NCBI GenBank assembly: GCA_900542035.1
Contig: UQMJ01000044.1
Span: forward strand, 1 to 8,840
Direction of reading: 5' to 3'
Length of the DNA stretch: 8,840 nucleotides
Origin: an uncultured Clostridium sp.
GTDB taxonomy: Bacteria > Bacillota > Clostridia > Lachnospirales > Lachnospiraceae
Shown: positions 1-6,893 of the stretch, piece after piece
Layout: the number at the start of each line of letters is the position of its first letter
How positions within the stretch are numbered: position 1 is the first letter of the stretch
Position numbers and translations under genes: made by a program
The notes under the pieces: model-generated
What the model was told of the DNA's origin: nothing
The model's database searches: none
Seen by the model: the letters and a program-made list of their open reading frames with translations, nothing else

Positions 1-174
1 ATGCTGGATATTCCAACGGAACTTTTTACCCCGATGTTCGCCATTGCCCGTATCGTCGGCTGGAGCGCACACCGGTTAGAAGAATTGATCAATGTAGATA
101 AGATTATCCGTCCTGCTTACCAGAGTCTGTTAAGCGAGGAAGCCCTTCCATATGTAAAGTTGGAAGACCGGTAA
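1..174 (+). CDS. citrate synthase, C-terminal end (partial)
   Basis: This open frame enters from the left edge and stops at TAA 172-174, giving the last 57 residues of a protein. The tail carries the typical C-terminal pattern of citrate synthases (citrate/2-methylcitrate synthase family): a PTELFTPMFAIARIVGWSAH stretch, then a short helix (RLEELI) and the terminal KIIRPAY motif. In this family the C-terminal small domain contributes to the active site, which condenses acetyl-CoA with oxaloacetate in the cytoplasm. The ATG at position 1 is most likely an internal methionine, because the recognisable sequence begins immediately and lacks the whole N-terminal large domain. The gene is followed by its own intrinsic terminator and points toward the heat-shock operon on the other strand, so the two units converge. 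Whether it prefers oxaloacetate/acetyl-CoA or 2-methylcitrate substrates cannot be decided from this tail. Confidence 0.9.
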   Translation: MLDIPTELFTPMFAIARIVGWSAHRLEELINVDKIIRPAYQSLLSEEALPYVKLEDR

Positions 175-189
175 TAGAATTCAAGGAGC

Positions 190-240
190 AATAGAGAATC
201 CAGCCCTGGTTAACCTAAAAACAGCTGGCTCTCTATTTTT
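190..240 (+). terminator. Rho-independent terminator of the citrate synthase gene
   Basis: The left arm 190-204 (AATAGAGAATCCAGC) pairs with the right arm 224-237 (GCTGGCTCTCTATT), giving 5 bp plus 8 bp around a small internal asymmetry. A T run follows directly (236-240, continuing to 242). It lies 16 bases after the citrate synthase stop codon. The A-rich left foot also makes it a possible terminator for leftward transcription arriving from the heat-shock operon. Confidence 0.85.
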
Positions 241-242
241 TA

Positions 243-463
243 TAGAATTCCTCTGCTTCATTCGTAGCATCAGTTATAACATTAATAGGATACTCTGGAT
301 TTGCTCTGATTCAGAGCTTTTATAGATCCCAATGCCGCAGACGGCATTGGGATAGAATGTTTTCTGGCAATGGGAATCATTGCCGATTTTATGCTTTCTG
401 ACTTCTAATTTTCTTTCGGTAAACTATGCTTCTGCCTGTTTTTCCAATCCGCAGGGTGATAAA
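243..463. other. intergenic region with three hairpins, no gene seen
   Basis: This gap lies between two converging transcription units. I see no credible coding frame with a ribosome binding site. It contains a 7-bp palindrome at 303-317 (GCTCTGA T TCAGAGC, followed by TTTTAT), a perfect 12-bp hairpin at 326-353, and a 7-bp hairpin at 366-384 (GGCAATG GGAAT CATTGCC, followed by GATTTTAT). The last two share the words CCAATGCC and GGCAATG. None is followed by an uninterrupted T tract on the minus strand, so the 3' end of the heat-shock operon is not clearly marked. Confidence 0.6.
326..353. repeat. perfect 12-bp hairpin with 4-base loop
   Basis: The arm ATCCCAATGCCG (326-337) pairs without mismatch with CGGCATTGGGAT (342-353) around the loop CAGA. 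It sits about 110 bases beyond the stop codon of the last heat-shock operon gene on the minus strand. It could be a 3' stabilising or processing hairpin of that message. It is not a textbook terminator, since the minus strand continues CTATAAAAG without a T run. Confidence 0.6.
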
Positions 464-1906
464 TCACGCGTTTTCCTTGTTTACCACAGCCTTCGTTCTT
501 TCTATTTCCTCAAACTCTACCAGCTCATGTTCCGTCTCGTATTCTTCGCTTCGCAGACTTCTGTCCTCATACTCCGCTTCTCCCGCCTGATTATCATACG
601 GATCGTTGCGGTTCCATTTCATGGACGGATAGAATGGATGCTGGAACTGGGAGACAGCAGGCATCCGATAAGGATCCAGATTGCCAAAATAAAATGCCCT
701 CCGTTCCTCATCTCCTGCCCGATACGCGCTTCCGCCAAAAGATACGTCAGCAAACAGCCATCCATAAGGGGCAACATAAAACTGCGCCCAGTCATGACTT
801 CCCACTGAATCCGGTTTCATATAAAGACCAGACTGCCATCTGGCAGGAACTTTTGCAATCCGGCACATGGTAATAAACAATAACGCCTGAAATCCACAGT
901 CTCCCTTCCAGCCGGACGCTACATAATCCGGAATCTGGGGAATGGTAATATAGCTGCGGACAAAGGAGTACATAATGTGGCTGGTCAGATACTTGTAAAT
1001 CTTTCTGGCCTTTTCCAGAGGATTCTTCTCATCTCCCACGATTTCTGCCGTTATCTCTTTCAGATATGGAGTAAACCGGATATGGGGAAGCTGTTCTTCC
1101 AGGTACATCGCCGGCTGGCCGTCCAGAACCGCTTCTGCCTTAGGATCCACATAGTTCATATGGGTTTCATAGGAATATTCGACGGAATACGTCTGTCCCA
1201 CATGATGAATTGTATGGAAACACAAGGTTCTCTGGGGATACTGGGCATCCGAAAGGGTATATTCTTCCGGATTCGCATTCCGCCATGTTTCCTGCCCATC
1301 GCTGGCACTTCCAATCTTCACAGACAGCAGCCTGAAATTTTTTACCTGGGCGTATTCTACCGGAACTGGAAGATACACCTTCACGGCTTCGTTTTCCCGC
1401 TCTGCTTCTTTTTGGATGCGCAGAGTGCTTTTTACATGAAATCTGCAGGCCATACCGCCCTGTACTTTCATCTTTCCAATTACCTGATGTAAAAATTCAT
1501 TTTCCATAGGCGACGGATACTGGGTACGGTCTTTTAAACGCTCCCAAAGCCAGGAACGGGTTTTTACCAGATTGTTAAAAAAATCATCTTTAAAATGAAT
1601 CTGCCCTTTGATATAAATCCATTCTGCCGCATTTTCTTCCCACAGTCTGGTCAGTTCTTCTTCTTTGAAATCAATCAGCTTTTCCTGAAGAAGCTTTAAG
1701 GCATCCTGCCAGCTATAAGAATACTGAGCCGGAATGCGGGACAGGATCTCTTTTTCATAGCGCAGGCGTTTTTTTAATGCCTCTGGGATATCCGTTTTCA
1801 GGCGCAGATCGATCATCTTAGCCGCCTGTGCAAAATCTCCATACCATTTTACCTTTTCAATGTCCTCCGGCAAGGGGACGGAAAGGGATTCCACATCTGA
1901 GTACAT
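464..1906 (-). CDS. transglutaminase-like (papain-fold) protein, last gene of the heat-shock operon
   Basis: This is a 480-residue protein with a transglutaminase-like core at about residues 290-395. The catalytic triad is visible: Cys337 in GDCGFQALLF, His371 in GSHDWAQFYV and Asp387 in WLFADVSFGG. Residues 1-145 are charged and probably helical, about 150-255 look beta-rich, and the tail (about 440-475) is very acidic. No signal peptide or membrane segment is seen, so it should be cytoplasmic. Proteins with this fold act as cysteine proteases, peptide amidases or transamidases; which applies here is unknown. The start is ATG 1904-1906 with AAGGAG (1913-1918) six bases upstream. The gene begins only 12 bases after the dnaJ stop, so it should be co-transcribed with the chaperones and share CIRCE/HrcA control. 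This placement is the odd feature, and a role in protein quality control is only an inference. Confidence 0.85.
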   Translation of the reverse strand: MYSDVESLSVPLPEDIEKVKWYGDFAQAAKMIDLRLKTDIPEALKKRLRYEKEILSRIPAQYSYSWQDALKLLQEKLIDFKEEELTRLWEENAAEWIYIKGQIHFKDDFFNNLVKTRSWLWERLKDRTQYPSPMENEFLHQVIGKMKVQGGMACRFHVKSTLRIQKEAERENEAVKVYLPVPVEYAQVKNFRLLSVKIGSASDGQETWRNANPEEYTLSDAQYPQRTLCFHTIHHVGQTYSVEYSYETHMNYVDPKAEAVLDGQPAMYLEEQLPHIRFTPYLKEITAEIVGDEKNPLEKARKIYKYLTSHIMYSFVRSYITIPQIPDYVASGWKGDCGFQALLFITMCRIAKVPARWQSGLYMKPDSVGSHDWAQFYVAPYGWLFADVSFGGSAYRAGDEERRAFYFGNLDPYRMPAVSQFQHPFYPSMKWNRNDPYDNQAGEAEYEDRSLRSEEYETEHELVEFEEIERTKAVVNKENA

Positions 1907-1918
1907 GGCATTCTCCTT

Positions 1919-3073
1919 TTATTTTTCAAAAAAATCCTTAAAGCTCTTTTTCTTATGGGGTTCTGACTGAGACGCTACCCCTCTCATTTCTTCGTCATAC
2001 CGGCGCAGCGCTTCTTTCTGCGCTTCGGTCATACGCTCTGGAACCTGAACTACCAGGGTCACGTAATGATCGCCGCGGATATTGCGGTTTCGTAAGGATG
2101 GAACGCCTTTTCCCTTTAACCGTACTTTGGTATCGGTCTGAGTTCCTGCCTTTACCTCATATTCTACTTCGCCGTCTACAGTCTTAATACGGATTGGGCC
2201 GCCTAATGCCGCTGTTGCAAAGGAAATATATACCGTAGAGAAAATACTGGTATCCTGACGCTTCAGGAATGGATGGCTGGAAACGACTGCCTCAACCAGC
2301 AAATCGCCTCTCTCGCCGCCATTTACGCCAGGCTCGCCGGCTCCTGCCAGGCGGACGCTCTGGCCATTGTCAATACCTGCCGGAATATTGACCTTAAATT
2401 TCTTACGTACAGTCTTATAACCGCTTCCGTAGCATTTGGGGCATTTTTCCTTGATGACTTTACCAGTGCCGTTACAATCCGGACAAGTCTGGACGTTCTG
2501 TACCTGACCAAAGAACGACTGCTGGGTATACATAATCTTGCCTTTACCGTTACATTTGGAACAGGTCACTGGCGAAGTGCCTGGCTTGGCTCCTGTACCA
2601 TGACAGTCCGGACACTCCTCTTTGTAATTGATCTCAATTTCCTTTTCGCATCCGAAAACTGCCTCTTCAAAGGTAATGCGGACTGCTGTTCTTACATTTG
2701 CCCCGCGCATAGGGCCATTGCTGCGGCCTCTGGAAGAACGGCCGCCGCCAAAAATATCGCCGAAAATATCGCCGAAAATGTCTCCCATATCTCCGGAAAA
2801 ATCAAAGCCGCCAAATCCACCGGCTCCGCCGCCTGCGCCTCCGTCAAAGGCTGCATGGCCAAACTGGTCGTACTGCTGCCGTTTCTGCGGATCGCTTAAT
2901 ACGCTGTAAGCTTCTGATGCTTCCTTAAATTTCTGTTCGGCCTCTTTATCCCCGGGATTTGCATCCGGATGGTATTTTTTGGCCAGAATCCGGTACGCTT
3001 TCTTGATGGCTGCGTCGTCAGCATCTTTTGCCACGCCCAGCACTTCGTAATAATCCCTTTTACTCTCTGCCAT
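1919..3073 (-). CDS. dnaJ: chaperone protein DnaJ (Hsp40)
   Basis: This 384-residue DnaJ is full length and class I. It has a J-domain (about 5-70) with the HPD motif at 35-37, a Gly/Phe-rich linker (about 75-120), a zinc-finger region with four complete CxxCxGxG repeats (starting at Cys154, Cys171, Cys197 and Cys211), then the two beta substrate-binding domains and dimerisation tail. It delivers unfolded clients to DnaK and stimulates its ATPase. The start chosen is ATG 3071-3073 (MAESKRDYYEVLG), preceded by GAGAGGG (3080-3086) six bases away. The frame is open 26 codons further upstream, but that extension matches no DnaJ sequence and covers the dnaK-dnaJ spacer hairpin. The linker contains three successive GDIF units at 97-108. 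It is the fourth gene of the operon, 108 bases after dnaK. Confidence 0.97.
   Translation of the reverse strand: MAESKRDYYEVLGVAKDADDAAIKKAYRILAKKYHPDANPGDKEAEQKFKEASEAYSVLSDPQKRQQYDQFGHAAFDGGAGGGAGGFGGFDFSGDMGDIFGDIFGDIFGGGRSSRGRSNGPMRGANVRTAVRITFEEAVFGCEKEIEINYKEECPDCHGTGAKPGTSPVTCSKCNGKGKIMYTQQSFFGQVQNVQTCPDCNGTGKVIKEKCPKCYGSGYKTVRKKFKVNIPAGIDNGQSVRLAGAGEPGVNGGERGDLLVEAVVSSHPFLKRQDTSIFSTVYISFATAALGGPIRIKTVDGEVEYEVKAGTQTDTKVRLKGKGVPSLRNRNIRGDHYVTLVVQVPERMTEAQKEALRRYDEEMRGVASQSEPHKKKSFKDFFEK
2749..2784 (-). repeat. 12-bp tandem repeat within dnaJ (three copies)
   Basis: Three successive 12-base units, read on the plus strand as CAAAAATATCGC, CGAAAATATCGC and CGAAAATGTCTC, encode the repeated GDIF of the DnaJ Gly/Phe linker. 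The first two differ at one base, consistent with slippage-type expansion in frame. Confidence 0.75.
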
Positions 3074-3110
3074 GTCTTTCCCTCTCAATGTATCGGAATA
3101 ATGCCCGAAA

Positions 3111-3140
3111 GGGGTTAGACGCATACTGCGCCTAATCCCC
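3111..3140 (-). other. hairpin in the dnaK-dnaJ spacer
   Basis: On the minus-strand transcript, GGGGATTAGGCGC pairs with GCGTCTAACCCC, giving 12 pairs (one of them a G-U) with one bulged A and a 5-base loop. It lies in the 108-base gap between dnaK and dnaJ, about 25 bases upstream of the dnaJ ribosome binding site. No T run follows, so it is not a terminator. It may shape the relative amounts of dnaK and dnaJ message by processing or by blocking exonucleases. A smaller alternative pairing, CCC with GGG at 3104-3113, would compete with its foot. Confidence 0.6.
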
Positions 3141-3181
3141 GTTCCAAGCATTTATAAAATCTCGTTATACGTCTTTTGAGT

Positions 3182-5059
3182 TTACACCTCTTTGAAGTCG
3201 CCGTCAACTACGTCATCTCCGTAAGGCTGGCTTCCTGCCTGGCCTGCACCTGCGTTTGCATCTGGTCCAGGACCTGCCTGGCCTGCACCTGACGCCTGTG
3301 CCTGCTCGTAAACCTTAGCAAACAGCTTCTGAGCGCTGTTCATCAGCTTCTCTTTGCCTGCCTTGATGTCTTCTACCTGAGCATCGGTCATCTGGTCAAC
3401 CGGAGCTCTGTTGATAGCTTCTTTCAAAGCGTTTAAGTCTGCTTCTACTTCTGCCTTATCGTTTGCATCTAACTTATCGCCAACTTCTTCTAATGCTTTC
3501 TCGGTCTGGAATACCATGGAGTCTGCATCGTTTCTGGTGTCGATTGCTTCTTTTCTCTTCTTATCCTGTGCTTCAAACTCTGCTGCTTCCTTTACTGCCT
3601 TTTCAATATCGGAATCAGACATATTGGAACCGGAAGTAATGGTAATGTGCTGCTCTTTTCCGGTGCCTAAGTCCTTAGCGGATACGTTTACAATGCCGTT
3701 GGCATCAATATCAAAGGTAACTTCGATCTGCGGAACGCCTCTTCTTGCTGGCGGGATTCCATCCAGACGGAACTGTCCAAGAGTCTTGTTGTCTCTTGCA
3801 AACTGTCTCTCGCCCTGGACAACGTGGATGTCTACTGCGGTCTGGTTGTCTGCTGCGGTAGAGAAGATCTGGCTCTTCTTGGTCGGGATGGTAGTATTTC
3901 TTTCAATCAGTCTGGTTGCTACGCCGCCCATGGTCTCGATGGAAAGAGAAAGAGGGGTAACGTCCAGAAGAAGAATATCGCCTGCACCTGCATCGCCTGC
4001 TAACTTACCGCCCTGGATAGCTGCGCCGATTGCTACGCACTCGTCTGGGTTTAAGGACTTGGATGGTTCCTGTCCGGTTAACTGTTTTACTTTTTCCTGT
4101 GCTGCTAACATACGGGTAGAACCGCCGACTAACAGAACTTTTCCTAATTCAGAAGCAGTAATGCCTGCGTCCTTTAATGCGTTCTGTACCGGAATTGTAG
4201 TTCTCTCAATTAAGTCTCTGGTCAGCTCGTCAAATTTTGCTCTGGTTAAGTTCATATCCAGATGCTTCGGGCCTTCTGCTGTTGCAGTAATAAACGGCAG
4301 GTTGATGTTGGTAGTCGTAGCAGTAGACAGCTCCTTCTTTGCCTTCTCTGCTGCTTCTCTCAGACGCTGCAGAGCCATCTTATCTGCAGATAAGTCTACG
4401 CCTTCTGCCTTCTTGAATTCGTCAATCATCCACTGGGTAACGCGGTTGTCAAAGTCGTCGCCGCCTAAACGGGTATCGCCGTTGGTAGAAAGAACTTCGA
4501 TAACGCCGTCGCCGATTTCAATAATGGAAACATCAAAGGTACCGCCGCCTAAATCGTATACCATGATCTTCTGCTCTTTTTCATTATCCAGACCGTAAGC
4601 CAATGCCGCTGCAGTCGGCTCATTAATGATACGCTTTACTTCCAGACCTGCAATCTTGCCGGCATCCTTGGTTGCCTGACGCTGTGCGTCGTTAAAATAT
4701 GCAGGAACGGTAATCACTGCCTCAGTTACTTTTTCGCCTAAGTAGCTTTCTGCATCTGCTTTTAACTTCTGCAGAATCATAGCGGAAATTTCCTGTGGTG
4801 TGTATTTTTTGTCATCAATGGTTACTTTGTAGTCAGTACCCATATGTCTCTTGATGGAAGAGATGGTCTTGTCAGCGTTGGTAACTGCCTGACGCTTTGC
4901 CGGTTCGCCCACTAAACGCTCGCCGGTCTTTGTAAATGCCACGATAGACGGAGTGGTTCTCACGCCCTCTGCGTTAGCGATAACGGTTGGCTTTCCGCCT
5001 TCCATAACTGCTACGCAGCTATTTGTTGTACCTAAGTCGATACCGATAATCTTGCTCAT
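3182..5059 (-). CDS. dnaK: chaperone protein DnaK (Hsp70)
   Basis: This complete 625-residue Hsp70 begins MSKIIGIDLGTTNSC. The nucleotide-binding domain shows phosphate-1 motif DLGTTNS (8-14), phosphate-2 motif DLGGGTFD (169-176), GDTRLGGDDFD (195-205) and the adenosine-site GGSTR (312-316). The interdomain linker LLLDVTPL (363-370) is intact, followed by the beta substrate-binding domain (to about 480) and helical lid. A Gly/Ala/Gln-rich tail ends in DVVDGDFKEV. It binds exposed hydrophobic segments in ATP-driven cycles, with DnaJ stimulating hydrolysis and GrpE exchanging nucleotide. The length is slightly shorter than the E. coli protein, as is usual for Gram-positive DnaK. ATG 5057-5059 has a perfect AGGAGG (5068-5073) eight bases upstream, the strongest ribosome binding site in the operon, fitting its need for high output. 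The tail coding region carries a 19-bp direct repeat (3234-3252 and 3273-3291). Confidence 0.99.
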   Translation of the reverse strand: MSKIIGIDLGTTNSCVAVMEGGKPTVIANAEGVRTTPSIVAFTKTGERLVGEPAKRQAVTNADKTISSIKRHMGTDYKVTIDDKKYTPQEISAMILQKLKADAESYLGEKVTEAVITVPAYFNDAQRQATKDAGKIAGLEVKRIINEPTAAALAYGLDNEKEQKIMVYDLGGGTFDVSIIEIGDGVIEVLSTNGDTRLGGDDFDNRVTQWMIDEFKKAEGVDLSADKMALQRLREAAEKAKKELSTATTTNINLPFITATAEGPKHLDMNLTRAKFDELTRDLIERTTIPVQNALKDAGITASELGKVLLVGGSTRMLAAQEKVKQLTGQEPSKSLNPDECVAIGAAIQGGKLAGDAGAGDILLLDVTPLSLSIETMGGVATRLIERNTTIPTKKSQIFSTAADNQTAVDIHVVQGERQFARDNKTLGQFRLDGIPPARRGVPQIEVTFDIDANGIVNVSAKDLGTGKEQHITITSGSNMSDSDIEKAVKEAAEFEAQDKKRKEAIDTRNDADSMVFQTEKALEEVGDKLDANDKAEVEADLNALKEAINRAPVDQMTDAQVEDIKAGKEKLMNSAQKLFAKVYEQAQASGAGQAGPGPDANAGAGQAGSQPYGDDVVDGDFKEV

Positions 5060-5095
5060 AGTTTTTTCCTCCTGAAAAAAATGTACTAAACGTTA

Positions 5096-5704
5096 TTAAT
5101 TGGCAACCTGAACCATGCTGTGTCTCACAACACTGTCCCGATACATATAACCTTTTTGAAGTTCTGCTGCTATTATATTTTCACCCAGATTTTCATCTTC
5201 AACATGCATCACTGCATTGTGGAAATTGGGATCAAATTCTTTTCCAACTGCCTCAATCGGCGTTACTCCCAAGTCCTCTAAGGTCTTGATAAGCTGCTTG
5301 TAAATCTTTTCCATGCCGTCGGCATAAGGATTGTCTTTTGCATCCTCAGTAACCGTAGCCAGCCCTCTCTCGAAGTTGTCTACCACTGGAAGGATTTTTT
5401 CAATAATATCTCTTGCTCCAATCTCATACATCGCGGATTTTTCTTTTTCTGTCCGCTTTCTGAAATTGTCAAATTCAGCCATAGACCGCTTTAACCGGTC
5501 TGTCAGCTCTTCTATTTTCTCATCTCTTGGATCTTTTTTCTTTTTAAAAAAGCTTTTCTTTTCAGAGGCTGTATCCTTTTCGTTATCCTGTTCTGGGGTT
5601 TCTTCCATCTCGTCCGGCGTTTCTGTTTTGCAAACGTCTTCCTGCTCTAACTCATGATCCAGCTCTTCGTTTTTTATTTCTTCACTGCTCACTTTTCCAA
5701 TCAC
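5096..5704 (-). CDS. grpE: nucleotide exchange factor GrpE
   Basis: This GrpE of up to 202 residues exchanges ADP for ATP on DnaK. It has a disordered acidic N-terminus (about 1-47), a lysine run (KKSFFKKKKDP, about 49-59), a long helix for dimerisation (about 60-115) containing AEFDNFRKRT, and the C-terminal beta domain with EFDPNFHNAVMHV (about 156-168) and GYMYRDSVVRHSMVQV near the end. The start is uncertain. GTG 5702-5704 overlaps the hrcA stop TGA (5701-5703) but has no suitably spaced ribosome binding site. GTG 5690-5692, four codons later, is preceded by AAAGGTGATT, which matches the 16S anti-Shine-Dalgarno at a reasonable distance, and would give 198 residues. Either way translation is closely coupled to hrcA. 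The dnaK start follows 36 bases after the stop. Confidence 0.96.
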   Translation of the reverse strand: MIGKVSSEEIKNEELDHELEQEDVCKTETPDEMEETPEQDNEKDTASEKKSFFKKKKDPRDEKIEELTDRLKRSMAEFDNFRKRTEKEKSAMYEIGARDIIEKILPVVDNFERGLATVTEDAKDNPYADGMEKIYKQLIKTLEDLGVTPIEAVGKEFDPNFHNAVMHVEDENLGENIIAAELQKGYMYRDSVVRHSMVQVAN

Positions 5705-6744
5705 CTTTCTTCGTTTTTAAAGGTTTCGTCTAACTGAGTCATTAAATTCCGCAATGTGGTCAAAACCTTTTCATAATCCATTCTCTTTGGGCCGATGATG
5801 CCTATGGTTCCCCGCAGGCCTTCTCCCAGTTCATAATTTGCTGTCACAACACTGCAGTCTTTCATGCTCTGGACCGGCATTTCTTCGCCAATATACACCT
5901 GGATGCCGGATTCATTGGTCTGCTCATTGGAATTAACATCGTCAATCAATTCTTTCAGCGCTTCCTTCTGTTCAAAAGCGCCCAGCAGCTGGCTGGCTTT
6001 TTCTCCATCGCTTAATTCCGGATATTTGAAAATGTTGGTAGCGCCGCTGGTATAAATCTGTAGGTCTTCCTCCTGGGTACGGATGGCTTCCGCCACCTCG
6101 TTTAACACCAGTTCTACAATCTGCCCTTTGGATCCGGCCTCGCCTTTCAGCTTGCTGATAATCCCCAGATTGATTTCTTCCAGCGTAAGACCATTTAAAC
6201 TGCTGTTCAGCAAAATGTTTAAATTCAGTATCTCCTCGTCTGTAATCGCATCCTCAATAGAAATCATGGTGTTCTTAATGATGTTGCCCTCTATTACAAC
6301 CACCACCAGAAGCTTCTTTTCATCCACCTTAGAAAGCTGGATGAATTTCAATTTATTCTGATGGTACCTCGGGCCGCTTATCATGGCGGCATAGTTGGTA
6401 TTGACAGCCAGTACCTGGGCCATCTTCTTTAATACCAGTTCCAGACGGTCAACCCGCTGAATCATCAGCTCCTTGACCTCGGATACTTCCGCATCCTTTT
6501 CCTGAAGAATCTGATCCACGTAGAACCGGTAACCCTGGTCAGAAGGAATCCTTCCTGCTGAAGTATGGGGCTGTATGATGTATCCCATCTCTTCCAAATC
6601 TGACATTTCGTTGCGGATCGTTGCAGAACTGAGTTTTAAATCAGAATACTTGGAAATCGTCCTGGAACCCACCGGCTCGCCGGTCTCCAGATAGGTTTTG
6701 ATAATTGCTTTTAATATTGTAACCTTCCGGCTGTCCAGCTCCAT
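5701..6744 (-). CDS. hrcA: heat-inducible transcriptional repressor HrcA
   Basis: This 347-residue HrcA is of usual family length. The N-terminal winged-helix DNA-binding domain covers about residues 1-75, with conserved LETGEPVGSRTIS, LSSATIRNEMSDLEEMGY and the HTSAGRIPSDQGYRFYVD segment (about 60-77). The remainder is the regulatory/dimerisation domain, ending with the GTIGIIGPKRMDYEKV motif. HrcA dimers bind CIRCE and repress heat-shock genes; in the family, GroEL availability keeps HrcA active. Here a CIRCE lies 42 bases upstream of the start, so the operon is autoregulated. The start chosen is ATG 6742-6744 (MELDSRK) with AAAGGG seven bases upstream. A 16-codon upstream extension would begin at a GTG inside CIRCE itself and is rejected. 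It is the first gene of the operon. Confidence 0.97.
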   Translation of the reverse strand: MELDSRKVTILKAIIKTYLETGEPVGSRTISKYSDLKLSSATIRNEMSDLEEMGYIIQPHTSAGRIPSDQGYRFYVDQILQEKDAEVSEVKELMIQRVDRLELVLKKMAQVLAVNTNYAAMISGPRYHQNKLKFIQLSKVDEKKLLVVVVIEGNIIKNTMISIEDAITDEEILNLNILLNSSLNGLTLEEINLGIISKLKGEAGSKGQIVELVLNEVAEAIRTQEEDLQIYTSGATNIFKYPELSDGEKASQLLGAFEQKEALKELIDDVNSNEQTNESGIQVYIGEEMPVQSMKDCSVVTANYELGEGLRGTIGIIGPKRMDYEKVLTTLRNLMTQLDETFKNEER

Positions 6745-6785
6745 ATCCTCACCCTTTCCGTCTTTCCCAGTTCTTTTTTGGTTTG

Positions 6786-6812
6786 TTAGCACTCGTTTGT
6801 ATAGAGTGCTAA
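6786..6812 (-). promoter_or_regulatory. CIRCE operator (HrcA binding site)
   Basis: This is a perfect copy of the CIRCE element: TTAGCACTC (6786-6794), nine-base spacer, GAGTGCTAA (6804-6812). It lies between the promoter -10 box and hrcA, at about +8 of the predicted transcript, so HrcA bound here would block initiation or early elongation of the whole chaperone operon. It is the only CIRCE in the window. Confidence 0.98.
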
Positions 6813-6826
6813 TACTTACATTTCAT

Positions 6827-6855
6827 AATATATTCCTTTCCTTCCGATTTGTCAA
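6827..6855 (-). promoter_or_regulatory. sigma-A promoter of the hrcA-grpE-dnaK-dnaJ operon
   Basis: On the minus strand, TTGACA (6850-6855) is a perfect -35 box, followed by a 17-base spacer and TATATT (6827-6832), a 5/6 match to the -10 consensus. Transcription should start near 6820, just before CIRCE. This is the vegetative promoter plus CIRCE arrangement of class I heat-shock operons. Confidence 0.92.
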
Positions 6856-6881
6856 CATCTTATTTCAAAAAAAAGTATAAA
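6852..6881 (+). promoter_or_regulatory. possible weak plus-strand promoter facing the structured repeat
   Basis: TCAACA (6852-6857, 4/6 match) and TATAAA (6876-6881, 5/6 match) are 18 bases apart and would start a transcript near 6888, six bases before the inverted repeat at 6894. It overlaps the -35 region of the divergent operon promoter. The sequence is AT-rich, so such matches arise easily by chance. Confidence 0.3.
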
Positions 6882-6893
6882 ATCTACGAAATA

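Noticed and set aside
380..1492. Plus-strand frames at 380-808, 634-873 and 977-1492
   Set aside because: They lie mostly or wholly antisense to the transglutaminase-like gene and lack plausible starts or domains.
2273..2899. 208-codon plus-strand frame inside dnaJ
   Set aside because: It lies entirely within the dnaJ coding region, whose protein is unmistakable. The antisense product shows no family features.
3074..3151. 26-codon N-terminal extension of DnaJ
   Set aside because: The J-domain begins at MAESKRDYYEV, which has its own ribosome binding site; the extension would translate the spacer hairpin.
3411..4598. 395-codon open frame antisense to dnaK
   Set aside because: It is Ser-rich shadow sequence produced by the codon bias of dnaK on the other strand. 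It has no ribosome binding site or recognisable domain.
6745..6792. 16-codon N-terminal extension of HrcA from a GTG
   Set aside because: The GTG lies within the CIRCE operator and the extension has no HrcA similarity.
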